Assembly: GCA_025201805.1 (NCBI GenBank)
Contig: MU619237.1
Coordinates: 131,613-195,612 of the forward strand
Reading direction: 5' to 3'
DNA length: 64,000 nt
DNA from: Parasitella parasitica
Taxonomy: Eukaryota > Mucoromycota > Mucoromycetes > Mucorales > Mucoraceae
Positions within the stretch are counted from its first letter, which is position 1. The number at the start of each line of letters is the position of its first letter. Shown here piece after piece: positions 23,001 to 36,041 of this stretch. A model generated the notes under the pieces. It was not told the DNA's origin. It was given only the letters and a program-made list of their open reading frames with translations, and searched no databases. The translations under genes were made by a program, and so were the position numbers.

Positions 23001-25863
23001 ATGGGTACCTTACATATCATACCGGGAGAACTCTCGACATTTACCATCGCAATAGCTATTTTGAGTGGCTTTATTGTATTCTTTGGCTATGTGTCCATGT
23101 TTATCAAGGAAAGATGCTTTTTATCGGAAGCATGTAAGAGCGGATTATCCCTGCCAAATAAAGTACCCCACTAACAGATTTGCTTTCTAAATCTAGTTGT
23201 TGCATTGATTGTAGGCATTATCGCAGGCCCATTGGTATCAAACGGATTCAATCCAAATAGCTGGGATGACAGCGATGAAATTACCAAAGAATTGACTAGA
23301 TGCATCCTTGCAATCCAAGTAAGAAACTAGAGCATATTATAGCCTAATTGACCGGATTTACTCAGCTTTCCTCTGTTGTTATTAGGTAATGGCCGTCGGT
23401 ATTGATTTACCCAAGTAATGTGTTACACATATAAAGCAAAAGGCATAAATATTTACATATATTGTAATAGACACTACATGAAAAAAGAGTGGTTGACGAT
23501 GTTTATGCTATTACTACCCATCATGATTTTTATGTGGCTCATCAGTGGATTGTTCATTTGGTGGTTGATTCCACCAATAAACTATGTAAGTAACTGTCTA
23601 CTACAACGACAGCATGTTTTCTAACTGCAATGTTGCTAGCTTCATGGTCTCGTCATCGCTGCTTGTGTTTGCCCAACTGATCCAGTGAGTAGACTATCTT
23701 TTTTTTTTTTGGTTTCCTGCTGCCGTCTTTTCTAATGTATTCAGTACAGATCTTGGCCAATTCAGTAGTCAAAGGCCGATTCGCCGAGAAGCATGTGCCA
23801 GCTCATATTAGAAATGCATTGTCCGCAGAGAGGTAACGTATAGTTGGTTGTTTATATACACATGTAGAGAAGACCCCTTGATTCCAACACGACCTTTTAT
23901 TAGTGGTGCAAATGATGGCATGGGCTTCCCTTTTCTATTTTTGGCATTATTCTTGATTAGTGAGCCAAATGTTGGCACTGCCATTGGAAAATGGATCTAT
24001 ATCACGCTGCTCTTCCAAATAGCACTCTCTTGTGTCATTGGTTTAATCGTGGGCTGGGTGGCTAGAAAGATACTGCAATGGTCCGAAAGAAAGTGAGTAT
24101 ATTGAAACAAGCAAAAAAAAAAAAAATTGAAGCTTCAGCGGTCTAACATGGAAATCAAAGCCATTTGATTGATAAACCATCCTTTTTGTGTTTCGCAATA
24201 GCTTTAGCCGTAAGTAGCTTAACACCATTGTCATATTACCAGTCCTTGATGTTGTGTATTTTATAGCTGTTCCTGATGAGTATGACTGGATTCTCTGGAA
24301 GCGATGACTTGCTAGCCTGTTTTGTTGCAGGCAATGCGTTTTCTTGGGATGATTGGTTCAGACAAGAGACAGAGGAGGCGCATTTTCAAGAGGTGATTGA
24401 CATGATGCTGAATTTAGCTGTATTTGTCTACATTGGGGCCATTATTGTAAGACGACAAAGTACGTCCATTCTTTACTATTCCATTTACTCACCTTTTGTA
24501 CAAACGCATTGTGTTTATATAGCCTTGGTCTGATTTTGGCAATGCAGCTCTAGGCTTGACTCCATGGCGCTTGGTCGTCATTGCCATTTTAATCTTGTTG
24601 TTCAGACGTTTGCCTATTTTAATCATATTGAAACCCGTAATGCCTGCCATGAAGACGTACAGAGAGGCCATTTTTAGCGGCTGGTTTGGCCCCATGGGTG
24701 TTGGTGCCGTCTTTCTATCCATGATTGCAAAAGAAGAGATGATTGAAATCTACAAGGAAGACGAAGTGAAGCCCCTGACCATAGAGCTTATCAGCCCTGT
24801 GGTTCTCTTTATTGTATTGTCGTCGACGTTGGTTCACGGTACAACCATCCCCCTGTTCAAGATTGGCAAGCGTATCCGTACAAGAACATTATCCATTGCA
24901 AGCACAAGCAGTGGCCAAGTCCGCCGTCTACCGAAGCTTCAGTTTGGCCAGCAAATCAGTCTGCGGAAATCAGAGGATGGAAATGCTGAAGCCAACGAGA
25001 ACACTGAGGCAATGGCGCAATTAAAACGCAACACGCTTGCTAACACGATTCAGCATGAACACGCTGCAACTGCTCCCAATGCCACACTCACCTATACTAT
25101 TGATATGCACGATGATGATGACGACGACGACGGCTTGAATGAAGAAGATTTCTTGCCTGATGAATCAGATGAGACCCACGTTGATGGAGATGATGATAAA
25201 CCAGCCCAGCCTCAGCATCCCAATATACCCACTACTACTACTATTACTACTGCATCAACAAATGAGCCTCAGAGCATCAGATTCCTTGAACCAGTGAATC
25301 CTAGAAGTGGGGGTCATCAATCAAGCAGCAATGCAGAAAGAAACGAAGCCAGCGTCTCGAGTTTCAGAAGTTGGTTGAATAGAAGCAAATCTCCTGTGCA
25401 GGAGAACGACGCTGAAGAAGTCGGCATCGTTACAGCTCCTCCACCTCAATCCCACCCTCAGAATGCTGGCGGTGGATTGCGAAATTTATTTAGACGTCAT
25501 AAAGAGAGCACAGATGAAGCACCAGAACAACGGGCATCTCCTGCAAGCGAAGCTGCACCTGCACCTGCTGCTGAGGTTGCTAACCAGCACTCTACATATG
25601 AAACTCTTCGAAATATGTTTGCCCATGCAACGCAAGGAGAGCACGACAGACCAACAGAACTTATTGACCTTGGACATGGCAAATTGAGCTCCAGAATTGA
25701 AGTGTGGGACGAACCAAACCACGTCGTCATTGAAGACAAAGCAGACGCTTCATCTCATTGTGTCATTGATAAATCTGATAGCAATTGGGAGGATCTGGTC
25801 AAAGAAAAGATTAGACAGCTTCAAGCCACCATTAATAACCCAAGCACAACAGATGAAGCCTAG
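23001..25863 (+). CDS. Fungal Na+(K+)/H+ antiporter, Nha1/Sod2 type
   Basis: Plasma-membrane cation/proton antiporter for alkali-metal efflux and pH control. About eight exons from MGTLHIIPGELST at 23001. The transporter part has roughly a dozen hydrophobic helices, with LVALIVGIIAGPLVSNGFNP, a paired-helix region CPTDPILANSVVKGRFAEKHVPAHIRNALSAE and the key SGANDGMGFPFLFLALFL (ND-containing ion-binding helix), then SGSDDLLACFVAGNAFSWDDWFR and GWFGPMGVGAVFLSMIAKEE with STLVHGTTIP closing the membrane domain. A long cytosolic tail (about 24880-25860) has an Asp run (DDDDDDD, near 25110) and Pro/Ser-rich segments and ends NNPSTTDEA. It is convergent with Arb1 (171 bp between stops). Substrate preference cannot be read from the sequence. 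Confidence 0.9.
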
Positions 25864-26034
25864 ATATGTATTATTCCCTTAGTTTTTTTTCCTCCCCCTC
25901 CACGTCCAAATAAAACTCAAATAAACAAGAATACCATGCCCTACAAGCTAGTACGTCTAGAGGCAAAAAAAGAAAAAGAAAAAGAAAAGACAGTGCCTAC
26001 ATTTGTATGTGCTGTTATGCATTGATCTGTTTAT

Positions 26035-27427
26035 TTAGAACTCATAATCATCATCTGTCATACAAGTATCTTCCATATAGAAAGTTGGCATCAATCGTCG
26101 AGCCTTCTCCAGATACCAGCCATCGTTGCTTAATCTAACGAGATCAGCTCTGAATACCATGCCCACCAGGAGAAAATCGACAATTTCCTTCTCCAAATAG
26201 ATTTCATAAGACTTTTGATCATCCTCTTTGTTTTGCAAGGTCACCAAAATCAAATCATCTTTGTCTGTATTTTCGTCAAATGCCGAGAACTTTGCAATTT
26301 CAACAAAGACATATGTCTCGGTATCCAGCAATTTTACATTTTCAGGATTTTTGATCTGCTTTTGTACAGTTTTTCTGGAATCTTCATCACTTGAGCCTAG
26401 GGTATCCACGACAAACGACAGGAATCGCTTCTGCACAGTCAAAGTCTCTGAAGTCATCCAAGATGTATCCACCTTCTCCTGGAACAAGTTTGAGCAGGCA
26501 AGGTTATATTTTCCTGGGAGTAGGCCAATGGCACGTTTACATTTGGGCAGCTGAATCTTGGCTTCGGCACAGATGGCGCGAGCATTGGCGATGTCATCTG
26601 CGTACTCGGGAGCCACATTTCTGATTTGCAAGTATCTCAAGAACGCATCAATTAGGACGGGGGCATCAGTAAAGTCTTGCAAGCCAATAAAAAGACTTTC
26701 GCGAATAAAGGTGTTGCCAAAGTAGACTTGGGCGACTTCTGTAAAGTTGACCTCGAGACCGTCTTCCAATTCATCAGGGACAAAATCTGTAGCAATTTTG
26801 GCAGCCTCAAAATCTTGAACAGCCTCTGGGTCATCTGGTGTGTCAGCACTTGTTGAACGGCCCAAGAACATGTTGGGGCCGGTGACGATGCCACCAAATT
26901 TGAGATAGTTGTCAAAGATGGCTTTTCTTGATTCTGTAAATTTGTGGTTTTTGCGGTATTTCCAGATAGCATATTCGACACGTTGAGCGAGAGGGTGTTC
27001 ACTAGGTTTGATTTTAATGGTGTGCTTTGACTAATAAATTAGGTAAACCACTTACGGGCTGAATGGGTCTTCAATCACATCTTCGTTATTCTGTTCAACA
27101 TAGTCGTCAGCAAGATCAGTACCAGCCTCAGGTAACTTGGAAGTTTTGCTCTTCTTCTTCTTTTTCTTTTTCTTTTTCTTTTCGACATTTTCATCGTCCC
27201 TCCTTGCTTGTTGTAAGCTTACAGGCGTCGAGAGTTCATTGAGCTGGGGAATCTCTTCTTCGACTTGTTCCCCATCTACGCCGCTGTCGGATACATAGCT
27301 CTCGTTCTCTTGGCTAGAGATACGAGCCTCATTTAAAAGATTTGCACTAGACTAAGAGTGTCAGTTTCTTACGTCTGCCCAATTTTCCCCATTCTTACAC
27401 GAGTTCTTCTCTGTCTGTTTGATCCAT
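26035..27427 (-). CDS. arb1: Arb1, Argonaute siRNA chaperone (ARC) complex subunit
   Basis: In fission yeast Arb1 holds duplex siRNA-loaded Argonaute and inhibits slicing, and is needed for RNAi-directed heterochromatin. Here a short first exon MDQTDREEL (27401-27427) is joined to an acidic/Ser-rich segment, a polylysine run (KKKKKKKKKKSK, near 27160) and then the Arb1 core in the last exons: RVEYAIWKYRKN.KF..SRKAIFDNYLKFGGIVTGPNMFLG, KIATDFVPDEL, VNFTEVAQVYFG, the APVLIDAFLRYLQIRNVAPEYADDI helix, and LPKCKRAIGLLPGKYNLACSNLF. The C-terminus is acidic (MTDDDYEF). The first exon relies on a GTGTAA donor at 27399-27400 and is less sure. It points to an active small-RNA pathway in this organism. 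Confidence 0.85.
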
Positions 27428-27669
27428 ATTTGATAACTAAAAGTAAGAGCAAAACGCCAAGGGAGAGTTTGTTGAGCCTCCGCCCATTTAATCAGTCAAT
27501 TTCGCGCTACAAATGTAGTATCATGAATCGCAGTCTAGCAGCTGAATTACATCACATCACTACGGTACCACTCTGCTTCACACCATCTTACATGCTTCTA
27601 GCAGTGACCACTTCAATGAAAACCGCCAACATCAATTCAAAGGTAAATTATGCACATCAAAGAGCTTTT

Positions 27670-28643
27670 TTATTTTTCGAGACTGAACTCAAACGTCAAG
27701 TCATTGTGTTCATCAGGGTTTACGGGTGATAAATCACTCTCATTATACCATAGTCTCTCAATGAATGTGACGTTATCGTCGTAATCAATCAGGACGACTG
27801 TACTTGTTCTAGTTGCATACGCAGCGTCCAAGATGCCTTGATCGTTGGGAAAGTTGAATAAGGGTATGGATATACGCTCTTTGAGATCATCAAACACCTG
27901 CTTAACATCCTTGTCGTTTTTCATAGGCTTTGTTATGCTCAAGAGCCCAAATAGTGCATCAATGAGCTCCTTTTTTTCCATGTCTTTTTGCTGAATTATC
28001 CTTTGGAATATGTCTTTCCCCATTTGCACCTTTGGCCAAGGTTTTGTCAGCAAAGAATTGGACAAGCCTGCAACAAAGCAAAGAAGGTTACACATACAGC
28101 CGCAACAAGAATTTGTCATCTCCATTTTCTTACCATAGACTTTTCCTGGCTCCAAGTCAATTTCTGGCTCATTTTCACGGTTGCTTATATACTTCATGTC
28201 GACGGGATCCTTGCTGAAATCAAATTCGACTAGACTAAATCCGCCATAGTCCTGTATGTGTGTTTGCAAGCGCTTTACGGAAGCATCCACAGATTCAGAT
28301 TCGCATAAAAAGTCTCTCACCAGCACTCCCCGAGACACTTTTCCTCGGAAGTTTGGTTCTCGAAAGTTTGTCAATGCAGAGAACCTACCCTGTCGAGTTA
28401 TGCCTAGCCAGGTGCCGTTCTTCAGGCTTTCGTCATCTGCATGCTTTTCCAAATCAGTGCCAGCAAGCACATTGTCACAAGGAGGCTCCCAGAAATGAGC
28501 TCTCGCAGTAGGCCGCATTATGAATTCATCCCTGTTGCCTGCAAATACACTGGAAACTATCAGCGGAAAAGAGCTCTACAATTTGGATATACCTACAATC
28601 GATATTTAGGGTGGTTTTCTACGGTCCAAAATAAAATACACAT
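27670..28643 (-). CDS. TANGO2: TANGO2-like protein (NRDE family)
   Basis: Eukaryotic TANGO2 proteins act in Golgi organisation, mitochondrial lipid and haem handling; the biochemical role is debated. Three exons starting MCILFWTVENHPKYRF at 28643. The hallmark NRDEF motif follows the first splice (GNRDEFIMRPT), then GTWLGITRQGRFSALTNFRE, the GKVSRG segment, YGGFSLVEFD, DLEPGKVYGLSNSLL after intron 2, and TRTSTVVLIDYDDNVTFIERLWYN near the C-terminus. Cys2 directly after the start Met is the predicted nucleophile position of this Ntn-like family and is present. About 286 aa, the normal length. It is tandem with Arb1, 242 bp upstream of it. Confidence 0.9.
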
Positions 28644-29141
28644 TATCGAATATGAGCAAAAAAAAAAAAAAGTTGTAAAGATACTTGGTTACAAAGTCTT
28701 TGCACGGTATTTGAAGGTGTGGGGTGATTAAATTTTATCGATCTTCCAATTCCAAACAAGTGACCTAGAACCCTCGAATTTGCATAATACTGTACACAAC
28801 CACATTTTTTATACTATCTACATTTGGTTTTCCAACATCTCGAAATCAGAGCCAAAGCAGGCCTATAGTAATGAAGGTGATATATAGTTGTTAAACACCT
28901 TTCTTTCTCTTCTACATTTGTATTGATGCTTTTTTTTTCTTTCTCCAGAACCATTATCTCTAGAGAAAGGTAGTTTCACTGGTTTCTTCCAGCAGATTTG
29001 AGTATGACAAGCAGGTTTTTTTTTCTCTCTTCAATGTTGTATTTGTAAAGCAAAAACTACATGATTGCAGTAGTTACTACATTTTCAACAGACGCAAATC
29101 AAGTTGGAAAAAAAAAATATGCTACTTTGTTTATTGTCACA
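28644..29141. other. Spacer between TANGO2-like and RVS161
   Basis: AT-rich promoter/3' flank with A/T runs (about 28660, 28930, 29010). No gene recognised. Confidence 0.5.
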
Positions 29142-30306
29142 TTAAAAGTTACCGCAGATGGTTAACTCGCGCATTTGTTGCAAAACATCATCAACACGGT
29201 GATCGGCCTCCTCATTGTTGGGAGGGAAATGGTGTCTGAGACCTTCTAATTGCTCATAACTACTTTGGCTGAATTTCAGCTGTGATTTGACTAGTGCTTC
29301 AAAGGAAGGATCGATATAGGGAACTCGCAGTTCAATGACTTTTGGTAAATCATTGACGATGATTGTGTTTAAATTTTCATACATTTCACGAGCTAGATTT
29401 GCTTCTTGCTCAGCCTGAATGTGCAGAATTATTTCCGTATGTAAATCAACTGATTTCTGCAAATGTCACTCGAGTGCTTTACTTACTCTAGGTAAACGTT
29501 GGGGGTCCTCGCTTGGTCTATCAACCAATTTTCTAACTTTTGCTCTCGATGAGTCGTAATCCAGAAGCTTTTTTTGTCGACGTTTTATGGCCTCGTTGAC
29601 TTCAGGAAAGTAGGAGCAAAATCTACCCAATGGCTCCAGTACAGTAGTACGATATGCAGTGTCCTTTCAAATGAAATTTTAGTATAGACTTTTGACTCCT
29701 TGGAGCCATTGAAATATCCATATACTCACCAAATTGGATCTCGCTTCCTCGTCCAACTTTTCAACGACTCGCTTGTATTCAGCTCCAGAGGCTCCCATAG
29801 GTGTCGTATCGTCGTAGAAATTCTCAATTGTTGTCGCAATACGGACCTGAGCAGTTGTCATGGCTTATTAATAGAGGAGCGTTACTTTGAGCAAACACAC
29901 TACAAAACCACAACCAATTTACCTCTCATGGAATCGAGATATCCCTTGGATTCTTTGGCAAGTTTTTCAGATTTCTTTTCGAGACTATGTACGTCCGAAT
30001 TCGCTCAACATCTGTGTTTCTTTCTCGCTGATTGATTTCAGTTGTACTTACTTTTTGAAGCGCTCATATTCCTCTTCAAATTCACCATCAACGGTTCTAT
30101 CGCCTCCGCCTGTTCTTGACTTGATCTGATAAAAAAAAAAAAAAAAAATGTCAATTCCATGTACTACCTACTATTCATGTCTGCTATCATACGCTTTGGC
30201 CAGCTCTATTCAAGTTTTTTTTAAACCCTGACCTAATTATTGCAAAAGCGTCAGTATGTATAGCAGCACCCAATGAGGACCGCCGTCCAACTTACAGGAA
30301 ACTCAT
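29142..30306 (-). CDS. RVS161: Rvs161/Hob3-type N-BAR protein
   Basis: Membrane-curving BAR protein acting at endocytic necks and cortical actin. The gene opens with two tiny exons: ATG AGT TTC CT (30296-30306) and a 40-nt exon giving MSFLSGFKKNLNRAGQS, the amphipathic N-BAR helix. Then come IKSRTGGGDRTVDGEFEEEYERFK, LEKKSEKLAKESKGYLDSMRAMTTAQ, TIENFYDD, EPLGRFCSYFPEVNEAIKRRQKK..DYDSSRAKVRKL and the last coiled-coil exon EQEANLAREMYENLNTIIVNDLP...LRHHFPPN. There is no SH3 domain, as in Rvs161/Hob3 and unlike Rvs167. About 255-260 aa. It shares a 215-bp intergenic region with the divergent MED13 gene. Confidence 0.9.
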
Positions 30307-30521
30307 ATTTCAATTGTGTTGTGGAACAGGAAGAAAAGGAAAAAGGGAAAAACATGAATCCCTTGAAATTGACCATCTTGAAAAGGCGCTGCAGAAGGGT
30401 CTCATGCGAAATTACCCGCCAATCATAGTTTTAGATATGACAGGAATGCAACATCAAAAGCCAACATTCTTTGAGCAATAAATTGCCTACTTTTCCTCTC
30501 CCTCTCTTTCTCTTACACACC
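30307..30521. promoter_or_regulatory. Divergent promoter between RVS161 and MED13
   Basis: Only 215 bp separate the two start codons on opposite strands. A pyrimidine-rich leader (TTTTCCTCTCCCTCTCTTTCTC) precedes the MED13 ATG. No TATA consensus was seen for either gene. Co-regulation is inferred from arrangement only. Confidence 0.55.
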
Positions 30522-33500
30522 ATGTTAAGTGACACAAGCTTGATAAATACAATCATACTGGTAAGTAGCCTATAGTCCAATTGACCCGTCTCCCAGCATT
30601 GAATCTTGTTATGTAGAGTGGCATCTCAAATATAAGATATAAGTGTTATGTCAAATCATATCCCAAGTCATCTTTACTGTCGTTCCTCACATGCGAGGGA
30701 TTTCAAGCCAGGCCGTCCTACATTGCTTCTCCAGAATCACAAAACTTGATTATTCATGCTTATCGACACTTGATTGCAATGAATGTACCAGCGACTTGGC
30801 ACGTTTCATCGAATCAAAATGTCGATAAAGACACAATATCGTTGGAGCTGTGGCTATTCTGGTTTGATAACAAGCATACAAGCCTTATTGCGAATGATTC
30901 GCTACTGAAAGAGCTACAAGGCGAGTTGCATGTTAGCATGATCTACTGCATCTAGAAGGCTAACAATGTCCATATTCAATAGAAACAAAAGCTGGCTCGT
31001 TCAGCTGGAATCAGATTGCCTCAAGAAATGGGCTATCTCCAACTTCATCACCTCAGTTGAGCAGCGCAAAATCAGACAGCATAACGCTTGTCCCAGGCAC
31101 AGAATACAAGCTATTTATCAAATCTATTCGAAACCTGATCCAACATGCCATGGTACGCAAGAGAAATGCCTTTGTTCTGGGCGAGTTCTTTGTATTCCCC
31201 AAGACCTATCAAGACGATGGCAATGTCATGAAGGACGAGATGGCCAATCACGGCTTCAAAGACAATTGCTCGTCTGTAAGAAATAGCATGCTTGCTTGTA
31301 TGTACAATGTCTACTTTACAACATCCAGCCTTGTTTTTCAACCCAACACAAGAAGGATGAGACTTCGGCCCTTATCTAGCTCTGATTTCTATGCAAAAAA
31401 TCTAAAAGGTCAGTGCAGCTGTGTATCCTAGGAAAATTGCGCCATGTCAAGAACTAAAGTATTAAAGTCAAAAGATAGTTTTATTATGTCCTACAGGAGA
31501 ACATGCTCGCATTCTTTCGTTCCATAGCTTACCAGCAGCTGCCCACGCCAAAGTTTTAAATCAATGGGCCGAATTTTACGACATGCCAGTCTCGCTATTA
31601 ATGCAAAGCAAGGACTATATACCGTCTCTCGTCACTATTCGCACTGCATCGCAAGATACCATTGTTTATCCTTCAACACTGGTTTTTGTACCAACAGACA
31701 CAAAACAATCCCCCGCTGCTGTGGCTGGTATGAATGGCATTATGGGTTTGAATCCGGGATTAACTGAAGATTTGGGTGAGAAAGCATCTCGGGTGGCGTA
31801 TTATGAGCAGCTAAGACAAATCACGCAGGAAAAAGACGTCGCTATTGATTACTGGTCGTACAAGGATCCCGTTATCCAGGTCGGCGATTCAGTTATTCAT
31901 GCCCTGTCAACAATAGATGCAAAGTATCAGCAAGACCAAATGCTACTACATCGAGCGTTGATAGAGCCTGTTGTTGGAAGCCCACTCATGAATGCCAAAA
32001 GCGTTGTGCCCGCTAATTATGATTCCCCCTTGCTTTCGTCAGGCTTGCGTCGCAAACCGGACACATCTTCCAAATACAATCAAAACGATTGCAACATGCA
32101 ACTCACTGAGTACGTAAAATCTCAATTCGATACCGAAACAACGGACGATCCAGACGTGTTGGGCAATAATTTGCTACTTCAAAACACGTCGGCTGTTTTG
32201 GACAGCAAGGATAGTCTTGATATTGGCGGTGGGTCTCATTTATCTGCCTTATTGAACAGACATCTCATTATTGATTCTACAGATAGCTTGTCTGGCGAGA
32301 ATCTGGAGCAGCCAAAACCAGAGCAACAGCAACAGCAACAGCTGCAACCGCAAACTATGATGCCAGAGATGGTCGCAAAAGATGAGCACCCTCCATTGGA
32401 AGATTTCAACTTGATATACGACATGGGAGGCACAACGACTTCTTTGCCTAGAGCTGATGCGTGGGATACAGACGCTGGGTTTGGTGATTTAGATTTAGAC
32501 GTTACTGATGCTGATTTCGATTTTTTCGAGACACCAGTGGCGCGCGTAGATCCAGTTGTATCCGAGCCCAACGTCCTCAATATTATCCCAATGGACATTG
32601 ATCCTCCTAATATGAATGACATGAAGCCTCAGCTGCAGCAAGAGCCAGCAGATCAGGACACGCTGATGGTCGACGTTCAAGTGTCAGAATCCAAACCCAC
32701 GCCCAGCAACAACGATAGTCTCTTTACTCCGTTTGTAATTAGCAACGACAGCACCGAAAATGTGAGCTCTGTCGCTACAATGGAAGAAACATCCTACGCA
32801 CTAACACCGCAGATAGCAAGTGCATCTGTTTTGCAAAAGAGAGCACCTTATCAAAAGTCTACACCAGAGCCTTATACATTTGTTCCTCGAGACTTTCTGC
32901 CAGTGTCTATGAAAGCAAGTGTCAATGATGCGAAATATGGCGCTGGAGGAAAATTCATGTATAGCCCTTCAAAGGATCAGTCCCACACGGAAAACAATGA
33001 CCTTTCCGTGCCGCAAAAGAAGGAAAGCTACTATAGCCCTGATTATGTACCAGTAATGCCAAAGAAAAAACGTGGTAAAGCCACACATCTAAAACTGAAG
33101 GTGACAAAGGACAATGACAGCCTGAAACATGGAAGCAGAGATAGCAGCAATGACGGAAAAACCGGCAATAGTAGTATCAGTAGCAACAGCAACAGCAGTA
33201 GCAGTAGCAGTAGCAACAGTAGCGACAGTAGCGACAGTAGCGACAGTAGCGACAGTAGTGGAAGTGAAAGTTTGTCAGTGGATGACGACGGTACAAGTGA
33301 TAGCAGTGATAGCGGAAGGTCAGAAAACGATGACAGGGTTGAGAAGCGCCTTCGAGCACTCAAAAAGTTCCAAAGGAGCATTGTTCACAGCCAACTAAAA
33401 GCTACGCCTGCACCTCTACCGACAGACCGACTTCAATATTTAGACTATGATACTCCGTTTGCGCCTGTTATTGCTTATGGAGCAATCAAACCCATTAAAT

Positions 33501-35858
33501 GGAGACACAGCAAGGCCATGGAAGAGTCTCTCGAGTATTTATGCCAGCAAGTTGTATTAGGAGGGTATCCTTTTACATGTGGATTAGCAGAAGCATCTCA
33601 GAATGGCGGTGAGATTGAAGGGGAGCCGGCAAAGGTGATGGTTGCTCGACGGAATAACCTCATGCAAATGACTCGCGGGGTTGTTACACATGTTCCGTCG
33701 CTTCAGTCTGATGTGTTTGATATGGTAAATGAGTTTAAGAATATGTTGCAAGAAACTTTCGGGAGTGACGCCGATAGTATGCAGATACTGGAAACCACGC
33801 CAGAGACCCTTGACCCTGTATCTTACTCTTGTGGCCCATTATTAGGCAAAATTGACATTAAAGGGCCATTGAATATACAAGAGTATTACGATCTTAACGG
33901 TAGAGTATAGCATACACATGCGTACATATTCTTCATCTTTTATTCAAACATACGCTGTAGAATCGCACAATCAAGGCCATTCAAAATATGGGAAATACCA
34001 GATCAAAAAAAAACGGCCAGATGAGCCAAATCTAGACATAATCAAGCAGCCTGACATAGTGGTGTCCAGACATGACGATTACCTTGAAGGATCACCGAAA
34101 ATGCTGCCATTCTGGGAAAAGTTGGGATTGGAGCCTTATTCTTGCAAAAAGCAGATCAGGTATCTCGTTGTCTACCCAGATTGTATCGACATTGCAATTT
34201 CAGCTCAGAGCTTTTTCAAGAGCCTCAGTGATGTTTTTGAAGCATGCAATTTGGGAAGACATGAGCCCGGGTATTCTGGGGCCTACATCAATGGACTAGT
34301 ACCCGTGCCGATGTCGGGTAAGTTACGGCACTCATATCTGACCAAATGTGACATCAGTTGATATTATCGTAGATTTGGATAGTAGCGAGAGTAGTGTTCG
34401 ACGCAGATTAAAGAGCTATGAAGACACCTGTGAGACTCTGGGTCGCCATCTTGCTTTGGCTGATGAGCACCAGAAACAGCAACACTACACTGTAATTTAT
34501 ATTGTGAATTTGGGCCCTCACATGTCGTCCTACCTTGATATGTGTCGCTGCTTTTACAAATTGAAAGAAGCATACCAGACAATCTTACACAAGAATTTCA
34601 TGGAAGAGCAACCAAAAATTGCCCTTCAGCTGTTGCCAATTGACCATCTACTACGATCATCTGCGTTTGGTGGATATACACTGCTGGGAATGAAGGACAT
34701 TGCCTTCTCTGTCTACAGCAAATGCTTTACTAGAGTGACCAGGAAGGTTAGCAAACAATCCAGCAGGTCCTCAAACTTTATATCTTATGTAGTATACGTA
34801 GATCACCAGAGCAGATCAAGAATCGTGGACAGACTTGTATTCGCCTGCATACGTCCTAAAAAATCCTGTACGAAGAACCATCAAGTTCAAGCTAAATGAT
34901 CTTCGACCATATCCTACGATAATGGAGCAAAATGCCGTGCTCCACATGGCTTATTGTTTTAGCTATGATCGTGCGTGGATGTCAGTTGTTTGGGTAGATG
35001 ATCGAGGAGAGTTACTTGAATATGAGCGATTCGGACGCAAGGCAGCATACAAAGAAGCTTGGGATCGAACATTAGAGATAACAAAACGAACAGGATTTTC
35101 ATGGACAATAGTCATTGCGAAGCTTGGGCTCATGTTCAACGACGAGTTTGTGTATTGGCTTCGTCATGTTTCTCTAGTCACTGAGCACCATGTAGCAATC
35201 ATTGCTATTGACCTGGAATCAGGGCTTAATCTCCACTTTAACGCATGCTATCCTAACAGTCGAGATACAAAAGAGCAACAGAGAACACAACAGCCATCTT
35301 TCTTGGACGCCCACGGTAAAATCCGTATGGGAGCAGGCAGCATGGGCTATACAGCAAAGCAAGGTAAACCTGATCAGCCAAACAAACCATCGGCAGAAGT
35401 AAATGAGACGCAAATATTGCTCTTAAATCATCGCGTCAGTTACTCTCAGAAACGAGAGCGAGCTTATAAAGGCATACTCAGGATAGAAGCCGTTACAGAA
35501 AAGGAGAATTGGATGATTCCATTGGCAACAGGCTACCTGATAAATCATTCCCTCCCAAACAAGAATGTAAATCCTGGTATGGAGCAATTCAATAATGAAG
35601 CATTTGTTGCAGAGGTATGTCAATGTTTGAGCATTTGGAGAGCACTTTATAAGATTTCTTTTTCGGGCGTAGATTCATTTGCTGCACAATCATACGGACA
35701 TATCCGCTTATAGTGCATTGCAACATATCATCAAAAGACTATACGCACTGTCATTTATTAACCCAATGCCATCAAGTCATACTTGTATTCCGTATCACAT
35801 CATACTGGCTGAAAGACTGAGCCGACTGCTCCTGGTTGTGGATGACTCGATAAAATAA
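30522..35858 (+). CDS. MED13: Mediator complex subunit 13 (Srb9/MED13)
   Basis: Largest subunit of the CDK8 module; it tethers the module to core Mediator. It starts MLSDTSLINTIILSGISNIRYKCY. The N-terminal domain includes ISLELWLFWFD and ELQETKAGSFSW, joined across a GC-AG intron (30921-30982). The central exon (31583 to about 33900) is low complexity with DLGFDFFE-like acidic patches, a Ser/Asp array (near 33170-33320) and the PLLGKIDIKGPLNIQEYYDL motif. The MED13 C-terminal domain follows (LPFWEKLGLEPYSCKKQIRYLVVYPD, LGRHEPGYSG). The gene does not end at the in-frame stops near 33910 or 35711: splicing at 35615 to ATTCATTTGCTGC restores the conserved end ISAYSALQHIIKRLYAL...SCIPYHI-like LAERL, with TAA at 35856-35858. 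Confidence 0.9.
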
Positions 35859-36041
35859 GGATAATAAAGATGTTTATTCTCTGTAAGAAATTATTGTCCA
35901 ACCAAGTCGAAACGACAGGATGCATCACTAACAAAAGCCTATGACTGGGAGGAATCGCAAAAACTTCTTTTTCTTTCCTTTTCCTTTTTTTTTTTTTTTT
36001 TTTCTTTCTCTTCCCCTCCTATTAAGTTACGCATAATTTTG

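Noticed and set aside
33900-33910. MED13 stop at 33910
   Set aside because: The stop lies inside a spliced interval; the MED13 C-terminal domain continues from about 33962.
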